Shown piece by piece: positions 13,205 through 19,785 of a DNA stretch of 19,785 nt. The stretch is from positions 1 to 19,785 of the forward strand of contig DATMTS010000075.1 of the NCBI GenBank assembly GCA_035564555.1, in the 5' to 3' direction. The first letter of the stretch is position 1. Each line of letters starts with the position of its first letter. The notes beneath the pieces are model-generated. The model was not told the origin of the DNA. It worked only from the letters and a program-made list of their open reading frames with translations, and did no database searches. This DNA is from DATMTS01 sp035564555. GTDB lineage: Bacteria > Actinomycetota > Actinomycetes > Actinomycetales > Microbacteriaceae. A program made the position numbers and the translations under genes.

Positions 13205-16200
13205 ATGCATTTGTCAGTTGCAGGAAGTTCGGATCGGGTGCATGGCGCCGTTCAGGTGCCGAATTCGAAATATCACGCGCACCGGGCATTGATCCTGGCG
13301 TCCCTGGCCCCCGGAGTCAGTCGCATCACGGGGCTCAGTGATGCCAGACATGTGCAGTACACCGTGGGGCTGTTGCGCTCCCTCGGCATCCGGATCGATG
13401 TCGACGGCGACACGTTCGTCGTGCACGGCGGTCGCTATCGTCCTCGCCGCGACACGGTCACCGTCGGCAGTTCCGGTACGACGCTGTACTTCATGGTCGG
13501 CCTCGCTGCGCTCGCTGATCGCGACCTGGTCGTGACCGGCCAGAAGTATTTCCAGCGGCGACCCATCGGGCCGCTGTTGCGCGCGCTCAACGATCTCGGG
13601 GTGGATGCCGGCTCGCCGACCGACTGCCCGCCCATCCAGGTTCGGCACGGTCGCCCGCGTGGCGGGGAGGTGCACATCGCCGGAACCCTCTCCCAATGGG
13701 TGTCCGCGCTGCTGCTGCTGGCGCCGTTCGCCAGAGAGCATACGACCGTGGTGGTCGACGGCGAGTTCAACGAGCGCAGCTATGTGGACCTGACGGTGCG
13801 CATGATGTCGCAGTTCGGGCTCGAGGTGTCTGTCTCGGCCGATGGCCGCCGGTACGAGATCGAACCGGATCAGAGCGCGCATCCGGCGGAGGTGGTGATG
13901 CCGCCCGACATCGGGTCGGCGGCCTTCGGGCTCGCGCTCGCCGGCATCCACCCCTCCGACGTGCTGCTCACCGGGCTGCACAGCACCGACCCGCTGGCCG
14001 TCGACCACCCGGAGGCCGAATTCCTCGGCATCGCACGCCGGATGGGTCTGCCGATGGCGTACGACGCCGAGACCGACGGCGTACGCGTGCTGCACGACGG
14101 CGTGCGGCTGCGTGCCACCGAAGTTGACTGCAGGCAGGTGCCCGACATGCTGCCCATCCTCTCCGCGATGGCGGCTGTCGCGGACGGGGAGAGCGTGTTC
14201 CGCAACGTCCAACATGTGCGTCTCAAGGAATCCGACCGTGTCGTCTCGATGCTGCAACTCAACGAGATGGGCGCCGATCTCGAGTTCGACGGCACCGACT
14301 TGCGCATCAGAGGCGTCGAGCGCCTGCGTGGAGCGCACCTGTCTTCGTTCAACGACCACCGGGTGCTGATGTCGCTCGCGGTCGCCGCCACGGCCGCCGA
14401 CGGGCGATCCACGCTCACCTTCCCGAACGCCTACCGCATCTCGTATCCGCAGTTCCTCGACGCCATGCATGACCTGCATGTGGACATGCAGGTGGAGAAG
14501 AGCCCAGCCAAGCCGACCGCACGGCACGCTCCGCCCGCCGGAACCGCCGAAGCGGCGGCCCGCATGACCGGCCCGGAATGGATCCGCAAGTGGGCGGCGG
14601 AGCGCCCGCACGCCCTGGCCGTGGTGGATGCCGAGCCCGACCGCACCGACCACATGAGCTGGGCCGAACTCGATCATGCCGTCGACAAGGCTGCGGCACT
14701 GTTCCTCAGCATGGGCATCGAGCGCGGCGACCGCATCGCCGTGCAATTGCCGAACTGTCGCGGATTCGTGGTCATCGCGGCGGCGGCGATGCGCATCGGC
14801 GCGGTGATCTGCCCGATCATGCCGATCTTCCGCCAGCGCGAGGTCGCGTTCGCGCTGCGGCGTTCGAAGGCGAAGCTCATGGTCGTGGCAGACAACTTCC
14901 GCGGCAGGCAGCACGACCGCGAGACCGCGCAGATTCTCGACAACCCCGAGGTGCGGCAGGGCATCGTGCTGCAGAACGTGCTCGTGCTGCACCTCACGCC
15001 AGGGGTGGCGCACGTGCTGCCGTCCTGCGAGAACCCGCACGTCGCCTGGCAGGCCTGGCACCGGGCATCGGCCTGGGCCGAGATCGATCGGGAGGCGATC
15101 GACGAGCGGGCACCGAAGCCCGAAGATCCGGCGCAACTGCTTTTCACCTCCGGCACCTCCGGTGAGCCGAAGGGTGTCATCCACCGTCATCAGAACCTGA
15201 GTCGCGCGGCGTGGATGGAGATCGAACACCTGCCGCTGAACCAGACCGACACGATCTACGTGCCGTCGCCGTTGGCGCACCAGACCGGCTTCCTCTACGG
15301 AATGTGGCTGTCCTGGGCGCTCGGCGTGCCCGAGATCGTGCAGGCCGTATGGGATTCCCGCCGGGCGATCGAGGTCTTGAACGAATGGGAGGGCACGTTC
15401 GTGCAGGCGGCGACGCCGTTCCTCACCGATCTGGTGCGCGAGGTCGAAGCCGGCGCTTCGGCGCCCAAGGCGTTGCGCATCTTCGTGGCCACGGGTGCGG
15501 CCGTGCCCCGCGCACTGGCCGAACGCGCGACTCGTGTGCTCGGCGCAGCCGTGTGCGGCGCGTTCGGCACCACCGAGACGGGTCTCGGCGCGCTGGCCGG
15601 CCCCGCCGACCCAGCCGGCAAGGCGTGGGGCACCGACGGCAAGGCGCTCACCGGGGTCTCGTTGCGCATCGTCGACGATGAGGGCCGCCCGTTGCCGTCG
15701 GGGGTCGAGGGCAACTTCGAGCTGGCGAGCCCCACCGTGTTCGACGGCTACCTCGACCGGCCCGATCTGACCGCGGAGGTGTTCACCGACGACGGCTGGT
15801 ACCGAACCGGCGATCTCGCCACGATCGACGACGACGGCTACCTGCGCATCACCGGGCGGGTGCGCGACGTGATCAACCGCGGCGGTGAGAAGATCCCGGT
15901 CTCCGAGATCGAGCAGTTGCTGTACCAGCACGAGTCGATCGACGATGTGGCGATCGTGTCGATGCCCGACCAGCGTCTCGGCGAACGCGCCTGCGCGTTC
16001 GTGACGCTGGTGCCCGGCAAGCGTCTGACCTTCGCCCAGATGCAGAAGTTCCTTGACGAGCGCGAGGTCTCCAAGAACTATTGGCCGGAGCGGCTCGAGG
16101 TCATCGACGACATTCCGCGTAACGTCGTCGGCAAGGTGCAGAAGTTCTTGCTCCGGGAGCGCGCGGCCGGCCTGAAGCCGCAACGACTGAGCACCGTAAC

Positions 16201-16282
16201 GCATCACGACAAGGAGAGCATCGTCAATGACACCGCCCAAGACCACACTCGACGGACGAGGCAGCCGAATCGAACAGCCTGA
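13205..16282 (+). CDS. EPSP-synthase-like domain fused to acyl-CoA ligase (CHC-CoA pathway candidate)
   Basis: A 1025-aa, two-domain protein. Residues 1-428 follow the EPSP synthase (AroA) fold end to end: NSKYHAHRAL (K22, R27), SSGTT, RRPIG (R119), LSQWVSALLLLAP (S163, Q164), ERSYVDLT, VPDMLP (D314), RLKESDR (K341, E342), NDHR (H385, R386). Several ligands of the shikimate-3-phosphate phosphate group and of PEP are changed (see findings). A Pro/Ala-rich linker leads to an ANL ligase (about 455-1010) with P-loop TSGTSGEPKG (648-657), the GRVRDVINRGGEKIP region and catalytic K977 in VGKVQK. The ligase resembles cyclohexanecarboxylate/carnitine-type CoA ligases. Start ATG 13205 follows GGAGGAG. 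I infer dehydration of shikimate followed by CoA activation; a true AroA role is unlikely. The next gene overlaps its 3' end. Confidence 0.88.
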   Translation: MHLSVAGSSDRVHGAVQVPNSKYHAHRALILASLAPGVSRITGLSDARHVQYTVGLLRSLGIRIDVDGDTFVVHGGRYRPRRDTVTVGSSGTTLYFMVGLAALADRDLVVTGQKYFQRRPIGPLLRALNDLGVDAGSPTDCPPIQVRHGRPRGGEVHIAGTLSQWVSALLLLAPFAREHTTVVVDGEFNERSYVDLTVRMMSQFGLEVSVSADGRRYEIEPDQSAHPAEVVMPPDIGSAAFGLALAGIHPSDVLLTGLHSTDPLAVDHPEAEFLGIARRMGLPMAYDAETDGVRVLHDGVRLRATEVDCRQVPDMLPILSAMAAVADGESVFRNVQHVRLKESDRVVSMLQLNEMGADLEFDGTDLRIRGVERLRGAHLSSFNDHRVLMSLAVAATAADGRSTLTFPNAYRISYPQFLDAMHDLHVDMQVEKSPAKPTARHAPPAGTAEAAARMTGPEWIRKWAAERPHALAVVDAEPDRTDHMSWAELDHAVDKAAALFLSMGIERGDRIAVQLPNCRGFVVIAAAAMRIGAVICPIMPIFRQREVAFALRRSKAKLMVVADNFRGRQHDRETAQILDNPEVRQGIVLQNVLVLHLTPGVAHVLPSCENPHVAWQAWHRASAWAEIDREAIDERAPKPEDPAQLLFTSGTSGEPKGVIHRHQNLSRAAWMEIEHLPLNQTDTIYVPSPLAHQTGFLYGMWLSWALGVPEIVQAVWDSRRAIEVLNEWEGTFVQAATPFLTDLVREVEAGASAPKALRIFVATGAAVPRALAERATRVLGAAVCGAFGTTETGLGALAGPADPAGKAWGTDGKALTGVSLRIVDDEGRPLPSGVEGNFELASPTVFDGYLDRPDLTAEVFTDDGWYRTGDLATIDDDGYLRITGRVRDVINRGGEKIPVSEIEQLLYQHESIDDVAIVSMPDQRLGERACAFVTLVPGKRLTFAQMQKFLDEREVSKNYWPERLEVIDDIPRNVVGKVQKFLLRERAAGLKPQRLSTVTHHDKESIVNDTAQDHTRRTRQPNRTA

Positions 16283-17426
16283 ATTCGACGCCCTGGTCAC
16301 CGAGGTGACCCGATGGGTGGAGGGGCCGGGCGAGGCGTGGGCCGAGCGCATCGAGGAAACGGGGGAGGTGCCGCAGGAACTCTTCGACGAACTGCGCGAT
16401 CACGGATACCTGGGCCTGGCGGCGCCGACGGAACTCGGCGGCCGAGGGCTCGCATTCAGCCAGTGGATGGGCCTGATGGAGATCTTCTCCCGGTCCCACG
16501 CGTCGATCAGGATGCTGGTGCACGTGATCAACGGCACCTGGCGGGCGATGAATCCGTTCGTCACCGATGAGCAACGCGATCGGTTCGTCAAGCCGTCGAT
16601 CGCGGGCGACATCCTCGTCGCATTCACGCTCACCGAACCGGACAACGGCACGGGCGCCGACATCAGCTGCCGGGTCCGTCGCGAGGGCGACACCTATTAC
16701 CTGAGCGGCCGCAAACACCTCATCACCTTCGGGGTGAAATGCGACTATTGGCTCTTGTTCGCCCGCCTTGAGGGGTCGACGGGCAAGGACGGCACCGTGT
16801 GCCTGCTGGTCGATCGGGATGCCGTCGGCGCCACCGTCGAGGACACCTCCAACACGATGGGCGTGCGCGGCACCGATCACGCGCGGCTGACCTTCCACGA
16901 CACACCTGTGCCTGCCGCGCAGCGGCTGGGCGAGGAGGGCGACGGCCTGGAGATCGCGCTCGGCGGCTTCCTCACCCCGAGCCGGGTGTCGGTCGCGATG
17001 AGTTGCGTCGGTCTCGCGGAACGGGCACAGCAGCTCGCCGTCGACTACGCGAGAATGCGGGTCACGTTCGGCAAGCCGATCGCCTCCCGCCAGGCCGTCG
17101 CGTTCATGATCGCCGAGAACGAGGCCGACATCCAGGCGGCCAAGCAACTGGTGCTGCATGCGGCGCGGGAGTGGCAGAACGGCGCGCCCGAGGCATCCGC
17201 TCTGTCATCGATGGCGAAGATGATCGCCGTGGACATGCTGACCCGGGTGACCGACAAGGCGCTTCAGGTGCACGGCGGCCTCGGCTATTGGAAGAGCGAG
17301 AAGATCGAACGGGTCTACCGCGATGCGCGCGCCCAGCGCTTCGAAGAGGGCACGAACGAGATTCAGAAGACCGTCGTCGCCCGCGACGTGTTGCTGCGTG
17401 CCGCGGCATCGGAGGTGGTGAAGTGA
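16227..17426 (+). CDS. Acyl-CoA dehydrogenase (CHC-CoA cassette)
   Basis: A 399-aa, full-length flavin acyl-CoA dehydrogenase. The three-domain layout is visible: an N-terminal helical part (LGLAAPTELGGRGL), the middle beta domain with FTLTEPDNGTGADI and ISCRV, and the C-terminal helices with the FAD-binding VTFGKPIASRQAVAFMIAEN and LQVHGGLGYWK. The catalytic base is E374 in EEGTNEIQ. It starts at ATG 16227, inside the 3' end of the fusion gene (56-bp overlap), after AAGGAG. The homologous position in the CHC-CoA gene set is also held by an acyl-CoA dehydrogenase. Its exact step is unclear: it may handle a dihydroxycyclohexene-carbonyl-CoA intermediate or act in reverse. An unrelated cyclohexanecarboxylate degradation role is the main alternative. 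Confidence 0.92.
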   Translation: MTPPKTTLDGRGSRIEQPEFDALVTEVTRWVEGPGEAWAERIEETGEVPQELFDELRDHGYLGLAAPTELGGRGLAFSQWMGLMEIFSRSHASIRMLVHVINGTWRAMNPFVTDEQRDRFVKPSIAGDILVAFTLTEPDNGTGADISCRVRREGDTYYLSGRKHLITFGVKCDYWLLFARLEGSTGKDGTVCLLVDRDAVGATVEDTSNTMGVRGTDHARLTFHDTPVPAAQRLGEEGDGLEIALGGFLTPSRVSVAMSCVGLAERAQQLAVDYARMRVTFGKPIASRQAVAFMIAENEADIQAAKQLVLHAAREWQNGAPEASALSSMAKMIAVDMLTRVTDKALQVHGGLGYWKSEKIERVYRDARAQRFEEGTNEIQKTVVARDVLLRAAASEVVK

Positions 17427-18304
17427 GCGAGTCCACGCCCCAGAGCGACGACCTGCGCGCGCAGAGGTCCCGCCGGCATGCCGATGATAGGGAGTTCGAG
17501 GGTCGCATCGCGGTGATCACCGGGGCCTCCCGCGGAATCGGTCGTACGCTCGCCCTCGCCCTCGCCGCCAAGGGGGCCACCGTCGTGGTGAACTATCGCA
17601 CGAACGCGGAACTGGCAGACGAGGTGGTCGCAGAGGCGCGCCGTGCCGGCGGCGAGGGCCTCGCCGTCGGAGCGGACGTGGAAAGCCCGGAGGACATCGT
17701 TCGACTGTTCGACATCGTCGCGCAGGAGTACGGTCGGCTCGACTTCTTCGTCAACAATGCGGCGGCGGCCGCATTCAAACGCATCACCGACCTGAAGACT
17801 CATCATCTCGACCGCTCGTACGCCATGAACGTGCGCCCGTTCGTGCTCGGTGCACAGGAGGCCGTGAAGCTGATGGACGACGGCGGCCGGATCGTCGCCG
17901 TCTCGAGCTACGGCAGCATGCGGGGATTCGCCACCTACGCCGCGCTCGGATCGTACAAGGCCGCTGTGGAGTCGTTCATCCGGTTCATGGCCGTGGAGTT
18001 CGCCGGGTACGGCATCAACGTGAACGGGGTCAACGGCGGACTGATCGACTCGGACTCGCTCGAATACTTCTATTCGATGCCGGGAATGGCGCCGATGCAG
18101 AAGGTGATCGACGCGATCCCGTTGGGGCGCCCGGGCACCGTTGACGACATGGCAGACGCGATCGAGTTCCTACTCTCGGCGCGGTCGTCGTATATCACCG
18201 GGCAGACAATCGTGGTGGACGGCGGAATGACGGTCGCAGCCCCGCCGTACTGGCACGACACCTCCGAGCCGCTCGGTCTGCCGCCGAGACCCACCCGCGG
18301 CTGA
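17423..18304 (+). CDS. chcA: SDR enoyl-CoA reductase with Y-x6-K motif (ChcA-like)
   Basis: A 293-aa SDR. After a charged 25-residue N-terminus it has TGASRGIG (residues 33-40) and FVNNAA. The usual Y-x3-K is absent (position -4 from Lys is Leu176); instead Tyr172 and Lys179 are six residues apart (YAALGSYK), the spacing of FabI/FabL-type enoyl reductases. The tail VNGVNGGLIDSDSLEYF ... ITGQTIVVDGG also matches the FabL group. This fits a 1-cyclohexenylcarbonyl-CoA reductase such as ChcA, which reduces ring double bonds with NADPH. GTG 17423 overlaps the dehydrogenase stop (GTGA) and follows GGAGGTG, indicating tight coupling. The symbol is by context and motif; a FabL-like enoyl-ACP reductase is the alternative. 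Confidence 0.85.
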   Translation: MSESTPQSDDLRAQRSRRHADDREFEGRIAVITGASRGIGRTLALALAAKGATVVVNYRTNAELADEVVAEARRAGGEGLAVGADVESPEDIVRLFDIVAQEYGRLDFFVNNAAAAAFKRITDLKTHHLDRSYAMNVRPFVLGAQEAVKLMDDGGRIVAVSSYGSMRGFATYAALGSYKAAVESFIRFMAVEFAGYGINVNGVNGGLIDSDSLEYFYSMPGMAPMQKVIDAIPLGRPGTVDDMADAIEFLLSARSSYITGQTIVVDGGMTVAAPPYWHDTSEPLGLPPRPTRG

Positions 18305-18308
18305 TCCC

Positions 18309-19785
18309 ATGTCGGTCCCCATCGCGCGCGACGCAGCGGCCGGCGCGCCGGTCGCCGCGTACCCGACGGTGCGTACGCCGGTGCGGATCGGTCGGCTGAG
18401 CCTGCCGCATCGTGTCGTGATGGGCTCGATGCACCTGAATCTCGAGAACGCGTCGCCCGAGTCCCTGGCGGCTTTCTACACCGAGCGGGCGCGCGGCGGC
18501 GCCGCCCTGATCATCACCGGTGGCGCCGCGGTGAGCCGGGTGGGTGCGGGCAACGCCGGGTACACGTTGATCCGGGAGGTGGAGCATGCGCAGCGGTGGC
18601 GCGTCGTCGTGGATGCCGTGCACCGGGAGGGAGCACGCGTCGCGCTGCAACTGTTCCACGCCGGTCGGTATGCGTTCCCGGACGCCTTCGGGCTCACGCC
18701 GGTCGCACCGTCGGCCGTGTACAGCCGGTTCTCCCGCGCCGAGCCGCAGCCTCTGACCGAGGAGGGCATCCAGGAGACGATCGCTGACTTCGCCGCCGCC
18801 GCCCGGGTCGCGGTCGACCTCGGATTCGACGCGGTGGAGGTGATGGCATCCGAGGGATACCTGATCAATCAGTTCGCCTCGCCGGTGACGAACCTGCGCG
18901 ACGACGAGTGGGGCGGCGACGCGCAACGGCGGCGCGCCTTCCCGGTCGCCGTGACGCGCGCCGTACGCGAGGCGGCGGGAGATCGCGCGGTGCTGGTGCG
19001 GATATCGGGCGACGACCTCGTGCCGGGCTCCTCCACGCCCGACGAGGTCGACGCGCTCGCCGCGGAACTGGTGCGGGCAGGCGCCGATGCGATCGACGTC
19101 GGCATCGGATGGCACGAATCACGAACGCCGACGGTGCAGTCGATGGTGCCGCATGCGGCCTGGACAGGAATCTCGGCGCGGATCCGCGGCAGCATCGCTC
19201 GGGCCGGAGCCGCAGTGCCGGTCATCGCATCCAATCGCATCAACTCCCTCGAGCAGGCGGAGGCGGTTCTCGCCGCCGGCCACGCCGACCTGGTGTCGAT
19301 GGCACGGCCGTTCCTCGCCGACCCGCACATCGTCGCCCTTTCGTTCGCCGGCCGATCCGAGTGGGTCAACCCGTGCATCGCCTGCAACGAGGCCTGCATC
19401 GACCGCTCCTTCGGACTGGAATCCGTTTCGTGCACCGTGAACCCGCGAGCCGGCCGGGAACTCGACTTCCCCCTTGGCCCCGTCGTGCCGGTCGGGCCCC
19501 TTGCCTCCGCTGTGCCCGCTGTGCCTGCTGTGCCCGTATCGAAATCAGGTGACACCGGGGTCGAACCGGATAATCCAGTCGGCCCGGCGTCTCACCTGAT
19601 TTCGATGCGGTCGGATGCTGCGGATGCTGCGGGTGCTGCGGGTGCTGCGGGTGTCGGTGCGGTCGGTGTCGGTGTCGTCCGCGCGGACGTGTCGCGGTGT
19701 TCAGCACAGGCGCACCGCGTTTCCGGGGCCCGTCGGCCAGACCGTCAGCGGGGTGAAGCCACGGTGGCCGCACTCGCCGAAGACC
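18309..19785 (+). CDS. FadH-like 2,4-dienoyl-CoA reductase, flavin/[4Fe-4S] half, 3' end open
   Basis: Starts at ATG 18309, 4 bases after the SDR stop; no clear ribosome binding site, so coupling is likely. Residues 1-388 match the FMN barrel of E. coli FadH: MGSMH near the start, QLFHAGRYAF, GFDAVEVMASEGYLINQFASP, TNLRDDEWGG, IGWHESRTPT and MARPFLADP. The iron-sulfur Cys set is C356-x2-C359-x3-C363-x11-C375, identical in spacing to FadH, followed by VNPRAGRE. FadH then has an FAD/NADPH domain starting with GAGPAG. Here the frame enters 9-bp repeats and a palindrome and encodes no such motif in its last 100 codons. No stop occurs before the window ends, yet a minus-strand gene seems to end at 19701. 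The product is probably truncated or altered after about residue 390. Confidence 0.8.
   Translation, partial: MSVPIARDAAAGAPVAAYPTVRTPVRIGRLSLPHRVVMGSMHLNLENASPESLAAFYTERARGGAALIITGGAAVSRVGAGNAGYTLIREVEHAQRWRVVVDAVHREGARVALQLFHAGRYAFPDAFGLTPVAPSAVYSRFSRAEPQPLTEEGIQETIADFAAAARVAVDLGFDAVEVMASEGYLINQFASPVTNLRDDEWGGDAQRRRAFPVAVTRAVREAAGDRAVLVRISGDDLVPGSSTPDEVDALAAELVRAGADAIDVGIGWHESRTPTVQSMVPHAAWTGISARIRGSIARAGAAVPVIASNRINSLEQAEAVLAAGHADLVSMARPFLADPHIVALSFAGRSEWVNPCIACNEACIDRSFGLESVSCTVNPRAGRELDFPLGPVVPVGPLASAVPAVPAVPVSKSGDTGVEPDNPVGPASHLISMRSDAADAAGAAGAAGVGAVGVGVVRADVSRCSAQAHRVSGARRPDRQRGEATVAALAED
19509..19535 (+). repeat. Three tandem 9-bp units GCTGTGCC(C/T)
   Basis: Units at 19509-19517, 19518-19526 and 19527-19535 encode AVP three times in the FadH-like frame. 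They directly precede the palindromic element. Confidence 0.9.
19534..19610. repeat. 77-bp palindromic element with long arms
   Basis: ATCGAAATCAGGTGA (19538-19552) pairs perfectly with TCACCTGATTTCGAT (19592-19606). The arms extend outward to 19534 and 19610 with one G-T pair, giving a 19-bp stem around a 39-nt centre. Such AT-containing arms are unlike the GC-rich surroundings. It could be a small dispersed repeat, a mobile palindromic element or a bidirectional terminator. It lies where the FadH-like gene should continue. Confidence 0.85.
19613..19657 (+). repeat. Five tandem 9-bp units GG(A/G)TGCTGC
   Basis: Units begin at 19613, 19622, 19631, 19640 and 19649, then decay into GGTGTCGGT-type sequence to about 19675. 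They encode DAA and GAA repeats in the FadH-like frame and lie just downstream of the palindrome. Confidence 0.9.
19701..19785 (-). CDS. C-terminal end of an unidentified gene entering from the right
   Basis: Read on the minus strand, 27 codons run from the window edge to TGA (complement of 19701-19703), including CGHRGFTPLTVWPTGPGN. About 25 of 27 third positions are G or C, much higher than the plus-strand frame over the same bases, which argues that this strand is coding. The family is not recognised from so short a piece. Confidence 0.4.
   Translation of the reverse strand, partial: VFGECGHRGFTPLTVWPTGPGNAVRLC

Noticed and set aside
13214..16351. Very long open frame (over 1000 codons) on the minus strand opposite the fusion gene
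   Set aside because: Its product is rich in Arg, His, Val and Gly with no domain, typical of an antisense shadow of a high-GC gene; the plus strand carries two complete enzyme domains.
19509..19657. CRISPR-like array
   Set aside because: The units are 9-bp tandem repeats without spacers, in phase with the reading frame; no cas genes are nearby.

Overview
The window is high-GC DNA with GTG/ATG starts preceded by strong purine-rich ribosome binding sites, and its gene families are typical of soil or plant-associated Actinobacteria. A Microbacteriaceae-like host is my best guess, from general gene style only. Codon third positions are less GC-rich in the left 2.2 kb than in the right half, so the left edge may have a different history.

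Left edge (1-2905): a class I SAM methyltransferase, a frameshifted LysM-domain remnant, a methylenetetrahydrofolate-reductase-like protein lacking the usual catalytic Glu, and (minus strand) a DUF1349 protein.

Hydroxycinnamate-type catabolic operon (3044-7530): a MarR regulator is divergent from SDR dehydrogenase, amidohydrolase_2, MaoC hydratase and AMP-forming CoA ligase genes. This is the enzyme and regulator set of the Rhodococcus cou pathway (CouR, CouN, CouO, CouM, CouL): CoA activation of a cinnamic acid, hydration, oxidation and hydrolytic cleavage of the beta-ketoacyl-CoA. Two copies of a palindrome ATTGA-N5-TCAAT flank marR, one in the divergent promoter region and one upstream of the DUF1349 gene.

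Middle (7564-12559): a hemerythrin-domain protein, a two-gene AhpD/carboxymuconolactone-decarboxylase-like pair, a small CDF-like membrane protein, a strong hairpin between convergent genes, a secreted S53 (sedolisin/kumamolisin) acid protease, and a flavin-reductase-domain protein.

Right (12560-19785), the most interesting part: a 645-bp leader region with a possible 27-codon peptide (tandem Trp codons) and a GC-rich hairpin, then a tight operon. It encodes (i) a 1025-aa fusion of an EPSP-synthase-like domain to an acyl-CoA ligase, (ii) an acyl-CoA dehydrogenase, (iii) an SDR with the enoyl-reductase motif Y-x6-K, and (iv) a FadH-like 2,4-dienoyl-CoA-reductase flavoprotein. This combination matches, from memory, the gene set that turns shikimate into cyclohexanecarboxyl-CoA (CHC-CoA) in Streptomyces collinus (ansatrienin), where ChcA is the enoyl-CoA reductase. 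CHC-CoA primes omega-cyclohexyl fatty acids in Alicyclobacillus and in the actinobacterium Curtobacterium pusillum, or starts polyketides. The fusion of the first two activities and the altered phosphate/PEP-site residues of the EPSPS-like domain are the features I would look at first. The last gene runs into 9-bp tandem repeats and a 77-bp palindrome where its FAD/NAD(P)H half should begin, and a convergent gene seems to enter from the right edge.
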